Below, piece by piece: positions 16,847 to 24,559 of a stretch of DNA of 39,219 nt. Position 1 is the stretch's first letter. Every line of letters starts with the position of its first letter. Below the pieces are notes generated by a model that worked only from the letters and a program-made list of their open reading frames with translations, searched no databases and was not told the origin of the DNA. This DNA is from an uncultured Peptococcaceae bacterium (GTDB lineage Bacteria > Bacillota > Peptococcia > Peptococcales > Peptococcaceae). Made by a program: the position numbers and the translations under genes. The stretch lies in assembly GCA_902462325.1 (NCBI GenBank), contig CABQBF010000007.1:1-39219 (forward strand), read 5' to 3'.

Positions 16847-17091
16847 GCTTCCAATCTCCGCAAAATTTCATCTTGAAAAAACTGTTCTGTGTTTTCCGGC
16901 TTCAAATAGAATAGATCGTCGTTCAATTTAATGCTAACGCCTTCCACGCTGCATTTCCCCATGCAAAAAGCGCCCTTCAGATGAATTTGCTCCTTCAAGC
17001 CCTTTTCCTCAATGATTGATTCCAATTTGGCCACAATCTCTCTGGCGCCCTTCAAATGACAGGAACTACCAATGCAAATGGTGATTTCCAT
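16843..17091 (-). CDS. Thioredoxin-like [2Fe-2S] ferredoxin (NuoE-like)
   Basis: An 82-residue protein with the thioredoxin-fold ferredoxin pattern: C6-x4-C11 in ICIGSSCHLKG and C43-x3-C47 in FCMGKC. These four cysteines bind a [2Fe-2S] cluster in NuoE/HydC-type subunits. It is a stand-alone domain, probably an electron carrier for the hydrogenases encoded downstream. First gene of the operon, with AAAGGAGGA 9 nt before the ATG. Confidence 0.9.
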   Translation of the reverse strand: MEITICIGSSCHLKGAREIVAKLESIIEEKGLKEQIHLKGAFCMGKCSVEGVSIKLNDDLFYLKPENTEQFFQDEILRRLEA

Positions 17092-17121
17092 AACGATATC
17101 CTCCTTTAAATGTTTATCTTA

Positions 17122-17139
17122 TTGTGAAATATTTCTCTA
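17122..17139 (-). promoter_or_regulatory. Candidate Rex operator
   Basis: The plus strand reads TTGTGAAATATTTCTCTA. It matches 16 of 18 positions of the palindrome TTGTGAA-N4-TTCACAA known for the redox repressor Rex in some Firmicutes: the left half is perfect and the right half has two changes. It lies just downstream of the -10 box of the hydrogenase operon, a good place for a repressor. No rex gene is in the window. Confidence 0.45.
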
Positions 17140-17144
17140 TAAAT

Positions 17145-17173
17145 AATATAGTATAATAACATAAAAAAGTCCA
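17145..17173 (-). promoter_or_regulatory. Promoter of the hydrogenase operon
   Basis: On the minus strand TGGACT (17168-17173) and TATATT (17145-17150) are 17 nt apart. The first gene starts 54 nt further on. The -35 is weak, which suits an activated or redox-controlled promoter. Confidence 0.45.
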
Positions 17174-17183
17174 TGCCTAAATT

Positions 17184-17225
17184 GCAAAAAAGATATGTGA
17201 ATATATAAAATTCCACATATCTTTT
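17184..17225 (-). terminator. Terminator of the LysR gene
   Basis: On the minus strand AAAAGATATGTG pairs perfectly with CACATATCTTTT (14-nt loop), followed by TTGCAATTT after a run of six T. It separates the LysR gene from the hydrogenase operon. Confidence 0.75.
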
Positions 17226-17265
17226 CAATTTTCTTCATAATTTTACAAGCAAATAGGCGCTCTCA

Positions 17266-18219
17266 TTAAGACCATGGCAATGCACCATATTTTTGATTCA
17301 AATGATCCCGCACGTCCATGACCCGTTGGATAAACCCTTTTTCTACCGCGCTGAACCGATATCCCTGCGGACTAATCAGCACATCCCGAAAAGGCCGGCC
17401 AGCCATTTCACTGCAACCTATCTGTACCAGTTGATAACGCTCCAACAAAGCATCCGGCACCGGCGACACCCACATAAAACTATTGGGAACGCTCTGCAAT
17501 AAATCAAATTGACTGCCCCGCTCATATACATAAATCTTTTTTTTCTGATTAGGCACCGTTAAAATCTGCTCCTGCTCATCTACCGGAAGAAAGGGCACAT
17601 CCCAATCGCCGTGAATGACCTCTGTCAGCGAAACCAAATCCTGCAACTGAATTTTTTGCTCTTTTGCTAACGGACTGCGCACCGACATTAACGCCTGATA
17701 TTCAAACTCCCACAAAAGCTGCGCCTGCAGCCGTTTCTCCTGCAGCATTTTTTGAAAATAAGTTTCATAGGCAGACTGATAGCGGATAATCCCCATAGAA
17801 TATCCTTTACGGCTGATATTCTGAATCGCCTCCATAGAATTTGTTTCCATAAAATTCAGCTCAAATTCGCCGCTATTGCTCAAGCTGTTGGCAAAATCGG
17901 CAAATGCATAGGTAATATAGCTAGCCCGTGGCACAGAAACAGAAAAGGCGATTTTGCGTTTTTCCTCCGATTTATAGCGGTCTTCCAGTTCTTCTAACTG
18001 CTGCAAAATCCATCTGGCTGAATCCAGAAATTCCTGCCCCTGCGCAGTAGGAATAACACCAGTAGAGGTGCGCTGAAAAATTGTGATATTTAATGAATTT
18101 TCCAACTCCTTGATGGCCTTGCTCAAATTAGGCTGATTCATATAAAGCTGCTCTGCAGCGCCAGTGATAGAACCGCAGCGAGCCACCGTTACAGCATACT
18201 TCATATATAAAATATTCAA
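17266..18219 (-). CDS. LysR family transcriptional regulator
   Basis: A 317-residue LysR protein. The winged HTH (residues 1-60) reads YAVTVARCGSITGAAEQLYM with NQPNLSKAIKELE as recognition helix; the rest is the substrate-binding domain. The start is TTG at 18219 with GGAGGAGG 5 nt upstream; the next ATG is six codons in and would cut the HTH. It lies directly upstream of the hydrogenase operon, same strand, and divergent from nadA. It could regulate either, but a strong terminator follows it, and NiaR already explains the nad genes. Confidence 0.95.
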   Translation of the reverse strand: MNILYMKYAVTVARCGSITGAAEQLYMNQPNLSKAIKELENSLNITIFQRTSTGVIPTAQGQEFLDSARWILQQLEELEDRYKSEEKRKIAFSVSVPRASYITYAFADFANSLSNSGEFELNFMETNSMEAIQNISRKGYSMGIIRYQSAYETYFQKMLQEKRLQAQLLWEFEYQALMSVRSPLAKEQKIQLQDLVSLTEVIHGDWDVPFLPVDEQEQILTVPNQKKKIYVYERGSQFDLLQSVPNSFMWVSPVPDALLERYQLVQIGCSEMAGRPFRDVLISPQGYRFSAVEKGFIQRVMDVRDHLNQKYGALPWS

Positions 18220-18409
18220 AGGGCCTCCTCCTTTTGCATCTGCTTGCTTTCTAATGAACGCTATTCTAAAAACTGCTCCTGTGGATTTTATTTTTTATTA
18301 TACCATATTCTTACCCGCCACAGCACATTTTTTTACTGCATAACCTATCGCCTGCGTCTTTCCGAGCTAAGCCCGCACAAAAACTTTACAGAAAAAGTTT
18401 ACATCTATC

Positions 18410-18438
18410 TTGTCAGAATAAAAATACAGTGTTATACT
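18410..18438 (+). promoter_or_regulatory. Promoter of nadABC, possible NiaR operator
   Basis: TTGTCA (18410-18415) and TATACT (18433-18438) are 17 nt apart, 65 nt before nadA. Just before and over the -35 box lies TTTACATCTATCTTGTCAGA, rich in the ACA/TGTCTTG-type elements I associate with NiaR sites. The promoter is well supported; the operator is a suggestion. The rest of 18220-18400 shows nothing recognisable. Confidence 0.6.
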
Positions 18439-18503
18439 GGGGATTATCGTGCAGATTTCCAAAAAACAATTATCTGCAAAATGAAAAATAAAGAGGGATT
18501 ACT

Positions 18504-19427
18504 ATGACACAAAGCAAGCGAATAGAAGAAATTCAACAATTAAAGCAAGAAAAGAACGCTGTTATCCTGGCCCATTATTATTTGGAAGATGACGTGCAGT
18601 CCATTGCCGATTATATCGGCGATTCCTACTATCTTAGCGAAATTGCCACAAAAGTTCCACAGCAGGTAATTGTGTTCTGTGGCGTTTCTTTTATGGGAGA
18701 AAGTGCAAAAATTCTAAATCCAGAAAAGACCGTGCTGCTGCCGGATCCAACAGCCGACTGTCCCATGGCCCATATGGTTACCGCCGAAAAAATATTAGAA
18801 ATGCGCGCCCGGTATCAAGATGATTTAGCCGTTGTTTGCTACATCAATTCTACTGCCCAACTGAAACAATACGCCGATGTTTGCGTCACTTCTGCCAACG
18901 CTATGAAAATTGTGCGCAACTTGCCGCAAAGCTATATCTATTTTATTCCCGACGAAAATCTGGGCCGGTTTATCGCCAAACAAGTACCGGAAAAACACTT
19001 TATCTTCAACGACGGTTATTGTCCAGTCCATGTGCAAATCACTGGCCCGCTGGTGCAAAAAGCCAAAGCACAGCATCCAGATGCCTTAGTGCTGGCCCAT
19101 CCTGAATGTACGCCGGAAGTATTGGAGCAAGCTGACTACATTGGCAGCACCTCCGGTATTATCAAACAGGTAACAGAAAGTGCGGCACAACAATTCATTA
19201 TCGCTACCGAAATTGGGGTACTCTATCAAATTCGCCAAAAGTGTCCAGAAAAGCAATGCTTCCCTGTTTTTCCTGAACAAATATGTCCTGATATGCGCAA
19301 AGTCACATTAGAAAAAGTAGCCGCTGTTTTGCGTACCTTCGACAATCAGGTAACGCTGGAGCCTGAACTGGCACAAAAAGCCATGCTGCCGCTGCAAAAT
19401 ATGCTGGAACTGGCCAGAAAGGACTGA
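18504..19427 (+). CDS. nadA: Quinolinate synthase NadA
   Basis: Condenses iminoaspartate from NadB with dihydroxyacetone phosphate to quinolinate, the second step of de novo NAD synthesis. 307 residues, the short type found in Thermotoga and many Clostridia. The three [4Fe-4S] ligands are C86 (TADCPMAH), C202 (HPECTPEV) and C261 (QICPDMRK). Also seen are NAVILAHYYLEDDVQ (residues 18-32), GVSFMGESAKIL, the substrate loop GYCPVHVQI and GSTSGI. GAGGGATT lies just before the ATG. First gene of nadABC; 4 nt separate it from nadB. Confidence 0.98.
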   Translation: MTQSKRIEEIQQLKQEKNAVILAHYYLEDDVQSIADYIGDSYYLSEIATKVPQQVIVFCGVSFMGESAKILNPEKTVLLPDPTADCPMAHMVTAEKILEMRARYQDDLAVVCYINSTAQLKQYADVCVTSANAMKIVRNLPQSYIYFIPDENLGRFIAKQVPEKHFIFNDGYCPVHVQITGPLVQKAKAQHPDALVLAHPECTPEVLEQADYIGSTSGIIKQVTESAAQQFIIATEIGVLYQIRQKCPEKQCFPVFPEQICPDMRKVTLEKVAAVLRTFDNQVTLEPELAQKAMLPLQNMLELARKD

Positions 19428-19431
19428 CATC

Positions 19432-20751
19432 ATGGCAACTGTGTCTTTACAAACCGATGTCCTGATTGCAGGCAGCGGCGCCGCCGGTCTTTTCGCCGCT
19501 TTACAATTACCAAGAGAACGTTCCATTTTGCTCATTACTAAGGATGCTGCCGAAAATAGCGATTCCTTTTTAGCGCAAGGCGGTATCTGCGTACTGCGGG
19601 ACAGTCAGGATTACGCCAGCTATTACGACGATACGCTGAAAGCAGGACATTATGAAAACAATCCTGCTTCGGTACACACTATGATTGCCGCATCCCGGAT
19701 GATTATCAACCAGTTGCTGGCCTATGGCGTGCCATTTGAACAGGAAAACGGACAGCTTTGCTATACCAGAGAAGGGGCTCATTCGGCACCCCGCATTGTT
19801 TTTTATCAAGACCAAACTGGAAAAGCCATCACCAGTTGCCTTTTGCAAGAAGCACAAAAACGGCCCAATATCACCATTCTGGAACATACAATGCTGTTGG
19901 ATTTGCTTTGCGCCAACCATTGCTGTTATGGCGCCGTCATAGGCAATCAGAGCGGCACAATCCAAACAGTCACAGCCAGTCATACATTGCTGGCAACCGG
20001 CGGCATCGGTGGACTCTACAGCCACTCCACCAACTTCGCCCATTTGACAGGCGATAGTCTGGCCATTGCATTGAAACATCAAATTGCTCTGCAAAACCTA
20101 GATTATATTCAAATTCATCCCACTACGCTCTATTCTGCAAAGCCAGGCCGCCGTTTTTTAATCTCAGAATCGGTGCGCGGCGAAGGCGCCGTATTATTAA
20201 ACGCCCAAGGAGAACGGTTTACAGATGAACTGCAGCCTCGCGATGTAGTGGCCAAAGCCATTTTAAACCAGATGGAACTGGATCAGAAGCCTTATGTATG
20301 GCTATCATTGCAGGCAATCCATACAGATACCATTCTGCACCATTTTCCCAACATCTACACCCGTTGCCTGCAAGAAGGCTATGATATTACAAAAGAACCG
20401 GTTCCTGTGGTTCCCGCCCAGCATTATTTTATGGGCGGCATTCAAATCGATTTGGAAGGCCGCACCTCCATGCAGCACCTTTATGCAGCGGGAGAAACTT
20501 CCTGCAATGGCGTACATGGCGCTAACCGGCTGGCCAGCAACTCCTTACTGGAAAGTTTGGTTTTCGCCCAACGAGCCGCTTATGATATGGAAGCCCATCA
20601 GGCAGACGCCGCCCATTTCCAAGAAGCTGAAAAATTAGCTGCACAAATTGATTTGGGCTGTTATCAAGATATCCGGCAATTGCAGCAAACTTACCGGCAA
20701 CAAGTACAGGAAGCCATTCAAACCGAGAAAGGAAGACGTCAACATGCATGA
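19432..20751 (+). CDS. nadB: L-aspartate oxidase NadB, short form
   Basis: FAD enzyme that oxidises L-aspartate to iminoaspartate, with fumarate as the likely anaerobic acceptor. Motifs: FAD-binding GSGAAGLFAALQ (residues 14-25), FLAQGGI, REGAHSAPR, the central ATGGIGGLYSHST, QIHPTT, SESVRGEGAVL, HYFMGGI and ETSCNGVHGANRLASNSLLE near 360-385. At 439 residues it lacks most of the C-terminal helical domain of the 530-residue E. coli enzyme; short NadB proteins occur in Clostridia, and the frame is intact. Its 3' end overlaps nadC by 8 nt. Confidence 0.97.
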   Translation: MATVSLQTDVLIAGSGAAGLFAALQLPRERSILLITKDAAENSDSFLAQGGICVLRDSQDYASYYDDTLKAGHYENNPASVHTMIAASRMIINQLLAYGVPFEQENGQLCYTREGAHSAPRIVFYQDQTGKAITSCLLQEAQKRPNITILEHTMLLDLLCANHCCYGAVIGNQSGTIQTVTASHTLLATGGIGGLYSHSTNFAHLTGDSLAIALKHQIALQNLDYIQIHPTTLYSAKPGRRFLISESVRGEGAVLLNAQGERFTDELQPRDVVAKAILNQMELDQKPYVWLSLQAIHTDTILHHFPNIYTRCLQEGYDITKEPVPVVPAQHYFMGGIQIDLEGRTSMQHLYAAGETSCNGVHGANRLASNSLLESLVFAQRAAYDMEAHQADAAHFQEAEKLAAQIDLGCYQDIRQLQQTYRQQVQEAIQTEKGRRQHA

Positions 20752-21598
20752 CCCTATTACACAACTTTTAAACCAGGATCCACTGATTCTACAGGCTTTG
20801 CGAGAAGATATTTCCAGCGAAGATGTAACCACCAATGCTATTTTACCCACATCCCGTCCGGGGCAGGCCGATTTAATCTGTAAACAGGATGGTGTCGTTG
20901 CCGGATTACCGGTCTTTGCCCGCACCTTTCATTTATTGGATGCCAATACGAAAATCACGTTTTTCTGCCAAGACGGAGATTATGTCCAAAAAGGACAAAA
21001 GTTAGCACTTCTGGAGGGCGATATGCGCGTTTTGCTCACCGGCGAACGCACCGCGCTCAACTATTTACAGCGTATGAGCGGTATTGCCACCTATACCAGA
21101 AAAACAGCGGCCTTATTGGAAGGAACCAACGTAAAACTATTGGATACTCGCAAAACCACACCTAACATGCGTATTTTTGAAAAATATGCGGTGCGTGTCG
21201 GCGGCGGATATAATCATCGTTACAATTTGTCCGATGGAATTCTCATCAAGGATAACCATATCGGTGCCGCCGGCGGTGTGAAAGAAGCTATCACGTTAGC
21301 CAAACACTACGCGCCTTTTGTACGGAAAATAGAAGTGGAGGTAGAAACACTAGACATGGTCCAAGAAGCACTGGAAGCAGGCGCCGACATTATCATGCTG
21401 GATAACATGACTTTGGAACAGATGCAGCAAGCTGTACAACTCATTGCCGGTCGCGCACAGACGGAATGCTCTGGTAATGTGACCAAAGAAAATATTACAG
21501 CTTTAGCCGCAGCCGGTGTAGATTACATTTCCAGCGGCGCGTTAACCCATTCCGCTCCCATTTTGGATTTATCCTTAAAAAATCTGCATGCGCTATAA
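20744..21598 (+). CDS. nadC: Nicotinate-nucleotide pyrophosphorylase NadC
   Basis: Quinolinate phosphoribosyltransferase: quinolinate + PRPP to nicotinate mononucleotide, CO2 and pyrophosphate. 284 residues, standard. Motifs: LREDISSEDVTTNAIL at the N-terminus, ERTALNYLQRMSGIAT, the PRPP/substrate segment LDTRKTTPNMR with YAVRVGGGYNHRYNL, KDNHI, VEVETLDM and DIIMLDNM, VDYISSGALTHSA. The start at 20744 is chosen because GAAAGGAAG lies 7 nt upstream; an earlier in-frame ATG at 20648 would overlap nadB by about 100 nt. Confidence 0.98.
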   Translation: MHDPITQLLNQDPLILQALREDISSEDVTTNAILPTSRPGQADLICKQDGVVAGLPVFARTFHLLDANTKITFFCQDGDYVQKGQKLALLEGDMRVLLTGERTALNYLQRMSGIATYTRKTAALLEGTNVKLLDTRKTTPNMRIFEKYAVRVGGGYNHRYNLSDGILIKDNHIGAAGGVKEAITLAKHYAPFVRKIEVEVETLDMVQEALEAGADIIMLDNMTLEQMQQAVQLIAGRAQTECSGNVTKENITALAAAGVDYISSGALTHSAPILDLSLKNLHAL

Positions 21599-21604
21599 GC
21601 TGGC

Positions 21605-21634
21605 TTGCTCCAAACCTTGTTAATATGCTACAAT
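21605..21634 (+). promoter_or_regulatory. Promoter of niaR
   Basis: TTGCTC (21605-21610) and TACAAT (21629-21634) are 18 nt apart, 38 nt before the niaR start. It would allow the repressor to be made when nadABC is off. Confidence 0.45.
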
Positions 21635-21672
21635 AGAGTCAAAAGAACCTGTTAGCAAAGGAGCGAACCATT

Positions 21673-22176
21673 ATGACAGCAGAAAACCGCCGTGAAACCA
21701 TTATCGGTGCCTTGAAAACCGCGGGCGTTCCCGTATCTGGCACCGAATTAGCCCAGCAATGTCAGGTCAGCCGGCAAATTATTGTGCAGGACATTTCCTG
21801 GCTGCGAGCCGCGGGATACCAGATTTTATCCACCACCAAGGGCTATTTATTGCAAAACAGTCCCGCTCTCACCCGCACAGTCCGGGTGCAGCACACCGAC
21901 GAGCAAATTGAAGATGAGCTGAACACCATTGTCGATTTAGGCGGCACTGTATTAGACGTATCGGTTCATCACGATATTTACGGTGATTTGAAAGCGCCGC
22001 TTTATGTATCGTCTCGCCGTCAAGTGCAGGAATTTTTGCAATCCTTGCAAGACAGGCAGGCCAATCCCTTAAAAAATCTCACCGCCGATATCCATTGTCA
22101 CACAATTGAAGCCGATTCGGAACAGGTGTTAAATCTTATCGAACAGGCGCTGCAAAAAAAAGGCTATTTGCTGTAA
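21673..22176 (+). CDS. niaR: NAD biosynthesis repressor NiaR (HTH + 3H domain)
   Basis: A 167-residue nicotinate-responsive repressor. The N-terminal HTH_11 winged helix (1-60) contains SGTELAQQCQVSRQIIVQDISWLR and ends in GYLL; the 3H domain (70-167) has the likely metal/nicotinate ligands H74, E82, H141 and H143, whose spacing (8, 67 and 69 residues from the first) agrees with the Thermotoga NiaR structure as I remember it. NiaR represses nadABC and niacin uptake genes when nicotinate is available. Location 74 nt after nadC, with its own promoter, gives strong support. AAAGGAG lies 8 nt before the ATG. Confidence 0.95.
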   Translation: MTAENRRETIIGALKTAGVPVSGTELAQQCQVSRQIIVQDISWLRAAGYQILSTTKGYLLQNSPALTRTVRVQHTDEQIEDELNTIVDLGGTVLDVSVHHDIYGDLKAPLYVSSRRQVQEFLQSLQDRQANPLKNLTADIHCHTIEADSEQVLNLIEQALQKKGYLL

Positions 22177-22292
22177 GACCAACAATGCCATCGCATATCT
22201 TCCATATGCAGTTCCCTGCATAGAGCTCATCGTTAGCGTTCCATGCAACAGCAATTACTTAAAAATGTTGCAGACATAGATTGCTCACATAT

Positions 22293-22336
22293 AAAAAAGA
22301 GCCTGCCATTCCTCTTATAAATGACAGGCTCTTTTT
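22293..22336. terminator. Bidirectional terminator after niaR
   Basis: AAAAAGAGCCTG pairs with CAGGCTCTTTTT, inner CATT/AATG after one mismatch, with T-runs on both strands. It ends niaR on the plus strand and the c-di-GMP gene on the minus strand. Confidence 0.85.
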
Positions 22337-22361
22337 ATATATCAAGTTTAAACTATCACAG

Positions 22362-23957
22362 CTACTTCATCCGCTCTTCTTCTAAAGAAGCATCATAAAA
22401 CCGATAACCGTTCTTTCCGTTCTGTTTTACATAATATAAGGCCTTATCCGCTTTTTGATATAACTCTACAAAACTGTTGCCTTGTTGCGGTGCCATTGCA
22501 ATCCCAATTGATACCGAAGCTGTCATATACCCCTGCGGCTCCAGCAAGGTTTCCCATAAGGTCTTGATATATAATTCTGCTTTGCGCTGCACCACTGCAG
22601 CATCATTCAAGTCTTTTAAAAATACAGCAAACTCATCGCCGCCGAAACGGCACACAATATCCTCTTCCCGGCTCAGCTGCTGCAAAATAGCGCCAAACTG
22701 GATTAAAAGCCGGTCGCCGGCCAAATGCCCATAGGTATCATTGACCGCCTTAAAATCATCTAAGTCCAGCATCATGAAAGTCCCCACATGACGGCGGGTA
22801 CGCAAAAAGGCATTCACTTGGCTTTCCACATATCCCCGATTCCACAATCCGGTTAGAGCATCTTTATGGGAAATATCCTTAATTTCTTCCGTATATTCCA
22901 TAAACAACCGCTGCAAAAGCGCATTGCTTTCCTCTGCCAGTGAGGAAATTGTAAAATCCTCCATCCGTTTGGATTTCTGCGGTTCGTAATTTTCCTCCAT
23001 GAGCTCTAGTACAATATCCACCAATTGAGAATCAAACTGGACGCCCCGTCCCTTTTCCAGCTCCTGTCGGATTTCCTCCTTGCTCAAACGGTTGCGGTAG
23101 GACCTATCGGTATTCATGGCATCATAGGCATCTGCAATATTAATAATCCGCGCATCAAAGGGAATTTCTTCTCCTCTGAGACCAGCCGAATAGCCGCTGC
23201 CATCTATCCACTCATGATGATAGCCTGCTACCAGAGAAGCATGGGGAATACGGGTCAAATCTTCCAGCAAATTTTTCCCTACAATCGTATGTTGCTTTAC
23301 CAAAGAATACTCCGAATCGGTCAATTGGCCAGCCTTCATGAACACTGTGTCTGGAATGCCGATTTTTCCAATATCATGCAGCATCCCCATACAGTAAAGA
23401 TCCTTAATTTCTTTCTCCGATTTGTGCAGCTTTTCTGCAATCGCGCAAGCATACTCCGCTACCCGCATAGAATGCCCCTTTAGATAGCGATCCTTGGAAT
23501 CCACCAAATTGGCAATGGCCGATAGCGTTTGCATAGAAAGCCGTTCAATTTCATTTTCTTTATTTACGACCTCCTGCCGTAATGCCCGATATTGCCGGTA
23601 AGCATCTACAGCCCGCATCAAACGCCATAGCAAAACATCATCATCAAAAGGCGCCGCCACATAATCAATGGCACCGCCTTTCAAGGCCATCGCCTCCAGA
23701 GAAGCATCTCCGGTAAAATCTAAAATACATACAGGAATTTCTCCGCTAATTGTCCATTCCTTTAATTTTGTCAGTAAATCAATCGCTGTTTGCTCTGTCT
23801 GGCCCGCGCACAATAAAATCAAATCCGGCATCAATTCCAGCACTTTCTCCTCTATCAGTACTTGTTCTTCTATAGATACAAAGTGAAATTGCTCTAACAA
23901 ATTCGTGCCAAACGATGTCCCTTGCCCAACCAGCAAAATAACGCCTTTATTCTCCAT
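22362..23957 (-). CDS. Pseudo-receiver/HD-GYP/GGDEF c-di-GMP protein
   Basis: A 531-residue cytosolic protein with both c-di-GMP synthesis and breakdown modules. The receiver-like domain (1-115) lacks its chemistry: the phospho-acceptor Asp is Cys (C50 in DLILLCAGQ), the acidic pair is absent (ILLVGQG) and the Lys before PF is Ala (AAPF). The HD-GYP domain (about 140-325) keeps HDIGKIGIP (H194/D195) and HHEWIDGSGY, but GYP reads GYS. The GGDEF domain (about 360-525) has FGGDEF (G439-F443) and an inhibitory RxxD site (R430-D433) five residues before it. Both active sites look competent. GAGGAGGG precedes the ATG. No partner gene is nearby. Confidence 0.93.
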   Translation of the reverse strand: MENKGVILLVGQGTSFGTNLLEQFHFVSIEEQVLIEEKVLELMPDLILLCAGQTEQTAIDLLTKLKEWTISGEIPVCILDFTGDASLEAMALKGGAIDYVAAPFDDDVLLWRLMRAVDAYRQYRALRQEVVNKENEIERLSMQTLSAIANLVDSKDRYLKGHSMRVAEYACAIAEKLHKSEKEIKDLYCMGMLHDIGKIGIPDTVFMKAGQLTDSEYSLVKQHTIVGKNLLEDLTRIPHASLVAGYHHEWIDGSGYSAGLRGEEIPFDARIINIADAYDAMNTDRSYRNRLSKEEIRQELEKGRGVQFDSQLVDIVLELMEENYEPQKSKRMEDFTISSLAEESNALLQRLFMEYTEEIKDISHKDALTGLWNRGYVESQVNAFLRTRRHVGTFMMLDLDDFKAVNDTYGHLAGDRLLIQFGAILQQLSREEDIVCRFGGDEFAVFLKDLNDAAVVQRKAELYIKTLWETLLEPQGYMTASVSIGIAMAPQQGNSFVELYQKADKALYYVKQNGKNGYRFYDASLEEERMK

Positions 23958-24559
23958 GTGCCCTCCTCTCAGCCTTCCAGCCAGAAGTTCTTCCTAGTTA
24001 TCTTTTCCAAAAATATCAAAAAAATTTGAGAAAAAAATAACTTTCTTAATTTATTATAAAGAAATTTTTTCCATTTGGCAAGTATCTTCTGCATGTTCTC
24101 CATGGCTGCAGCATAAAAAGTTTCAACATTTACACCTTGATACAACTGCCCCAACTGCGACAACCTAACAATGTCACTACAGAAAAAAAAGAAGTTTTTA
24201 CACTCTGGAAATCATCTTCCTGAGAAGATGCGGAGGAGATGGGGTTTTCTGCTTAAAGTATTACATTACTATTACATTCGTGTTACATCAGCCTACACCA
24301 ATGTAACAAAATCCTTCGTCTGTTAAGGTAGCGTTTGGTGTAGCGATGTAGGGTATGCTGCCTTATTACAATCTTTCTTTTACCAATTACTTTTTATTTA
24401 AACAGTTTTTCGCAAAAACCCAACATACCCTACACCGCCCTATTGGTTGAGCTAAAATACCCAGCACCAAACCCAGCATCAACCCTACATCGGTCTACAC
24501 CGCTTTGCGATTTTAAAAGCGGCTGCTATCTTCTACCATGGTAATAAGTTTTCGCTCAC
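23958..24559. other. Long non-coding stretch with repeats
   Basis: 602 nt with no supportable gene. It contains a small perfect hairpin (CATCTTC/GAAGATG, 24213-24230, no T-run), ATTACATT-type short repeats near 24262-24290, and several copies of CCTACA in both directions, described separately. A minus-strand frame across 24360-24500 is short and may be a decayed gene end. Confidence 0.6.
24337..24501. repeat. Inverted CCCTACATCG-CTACACC repeats
   Basis: GGTGTAGCGATGTAGGG at 24337-24353 is the complement of CCCTACATCGCTACACC. A near copy, CCCTACATCGGTCTACACC, lies at 24483-24501 in the other orientation. Half copies (CCTACACC) occur at 24292-24299 and 24430-24437. The arrangement could be a protein-binding array or a large weak hairpin. 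Confidence 0.5.

Noticed and set aside
17266..18219. LysR gene as part of the hydrogenase operon
   Set aside because: A 12-bp terminator with T-run and a separate promoter lie between them.
19570..20094. Minus-strand frame opposite nadB
   Set aside because: Antisense of nadB; Cys/Gly-rich composition, no start signal.
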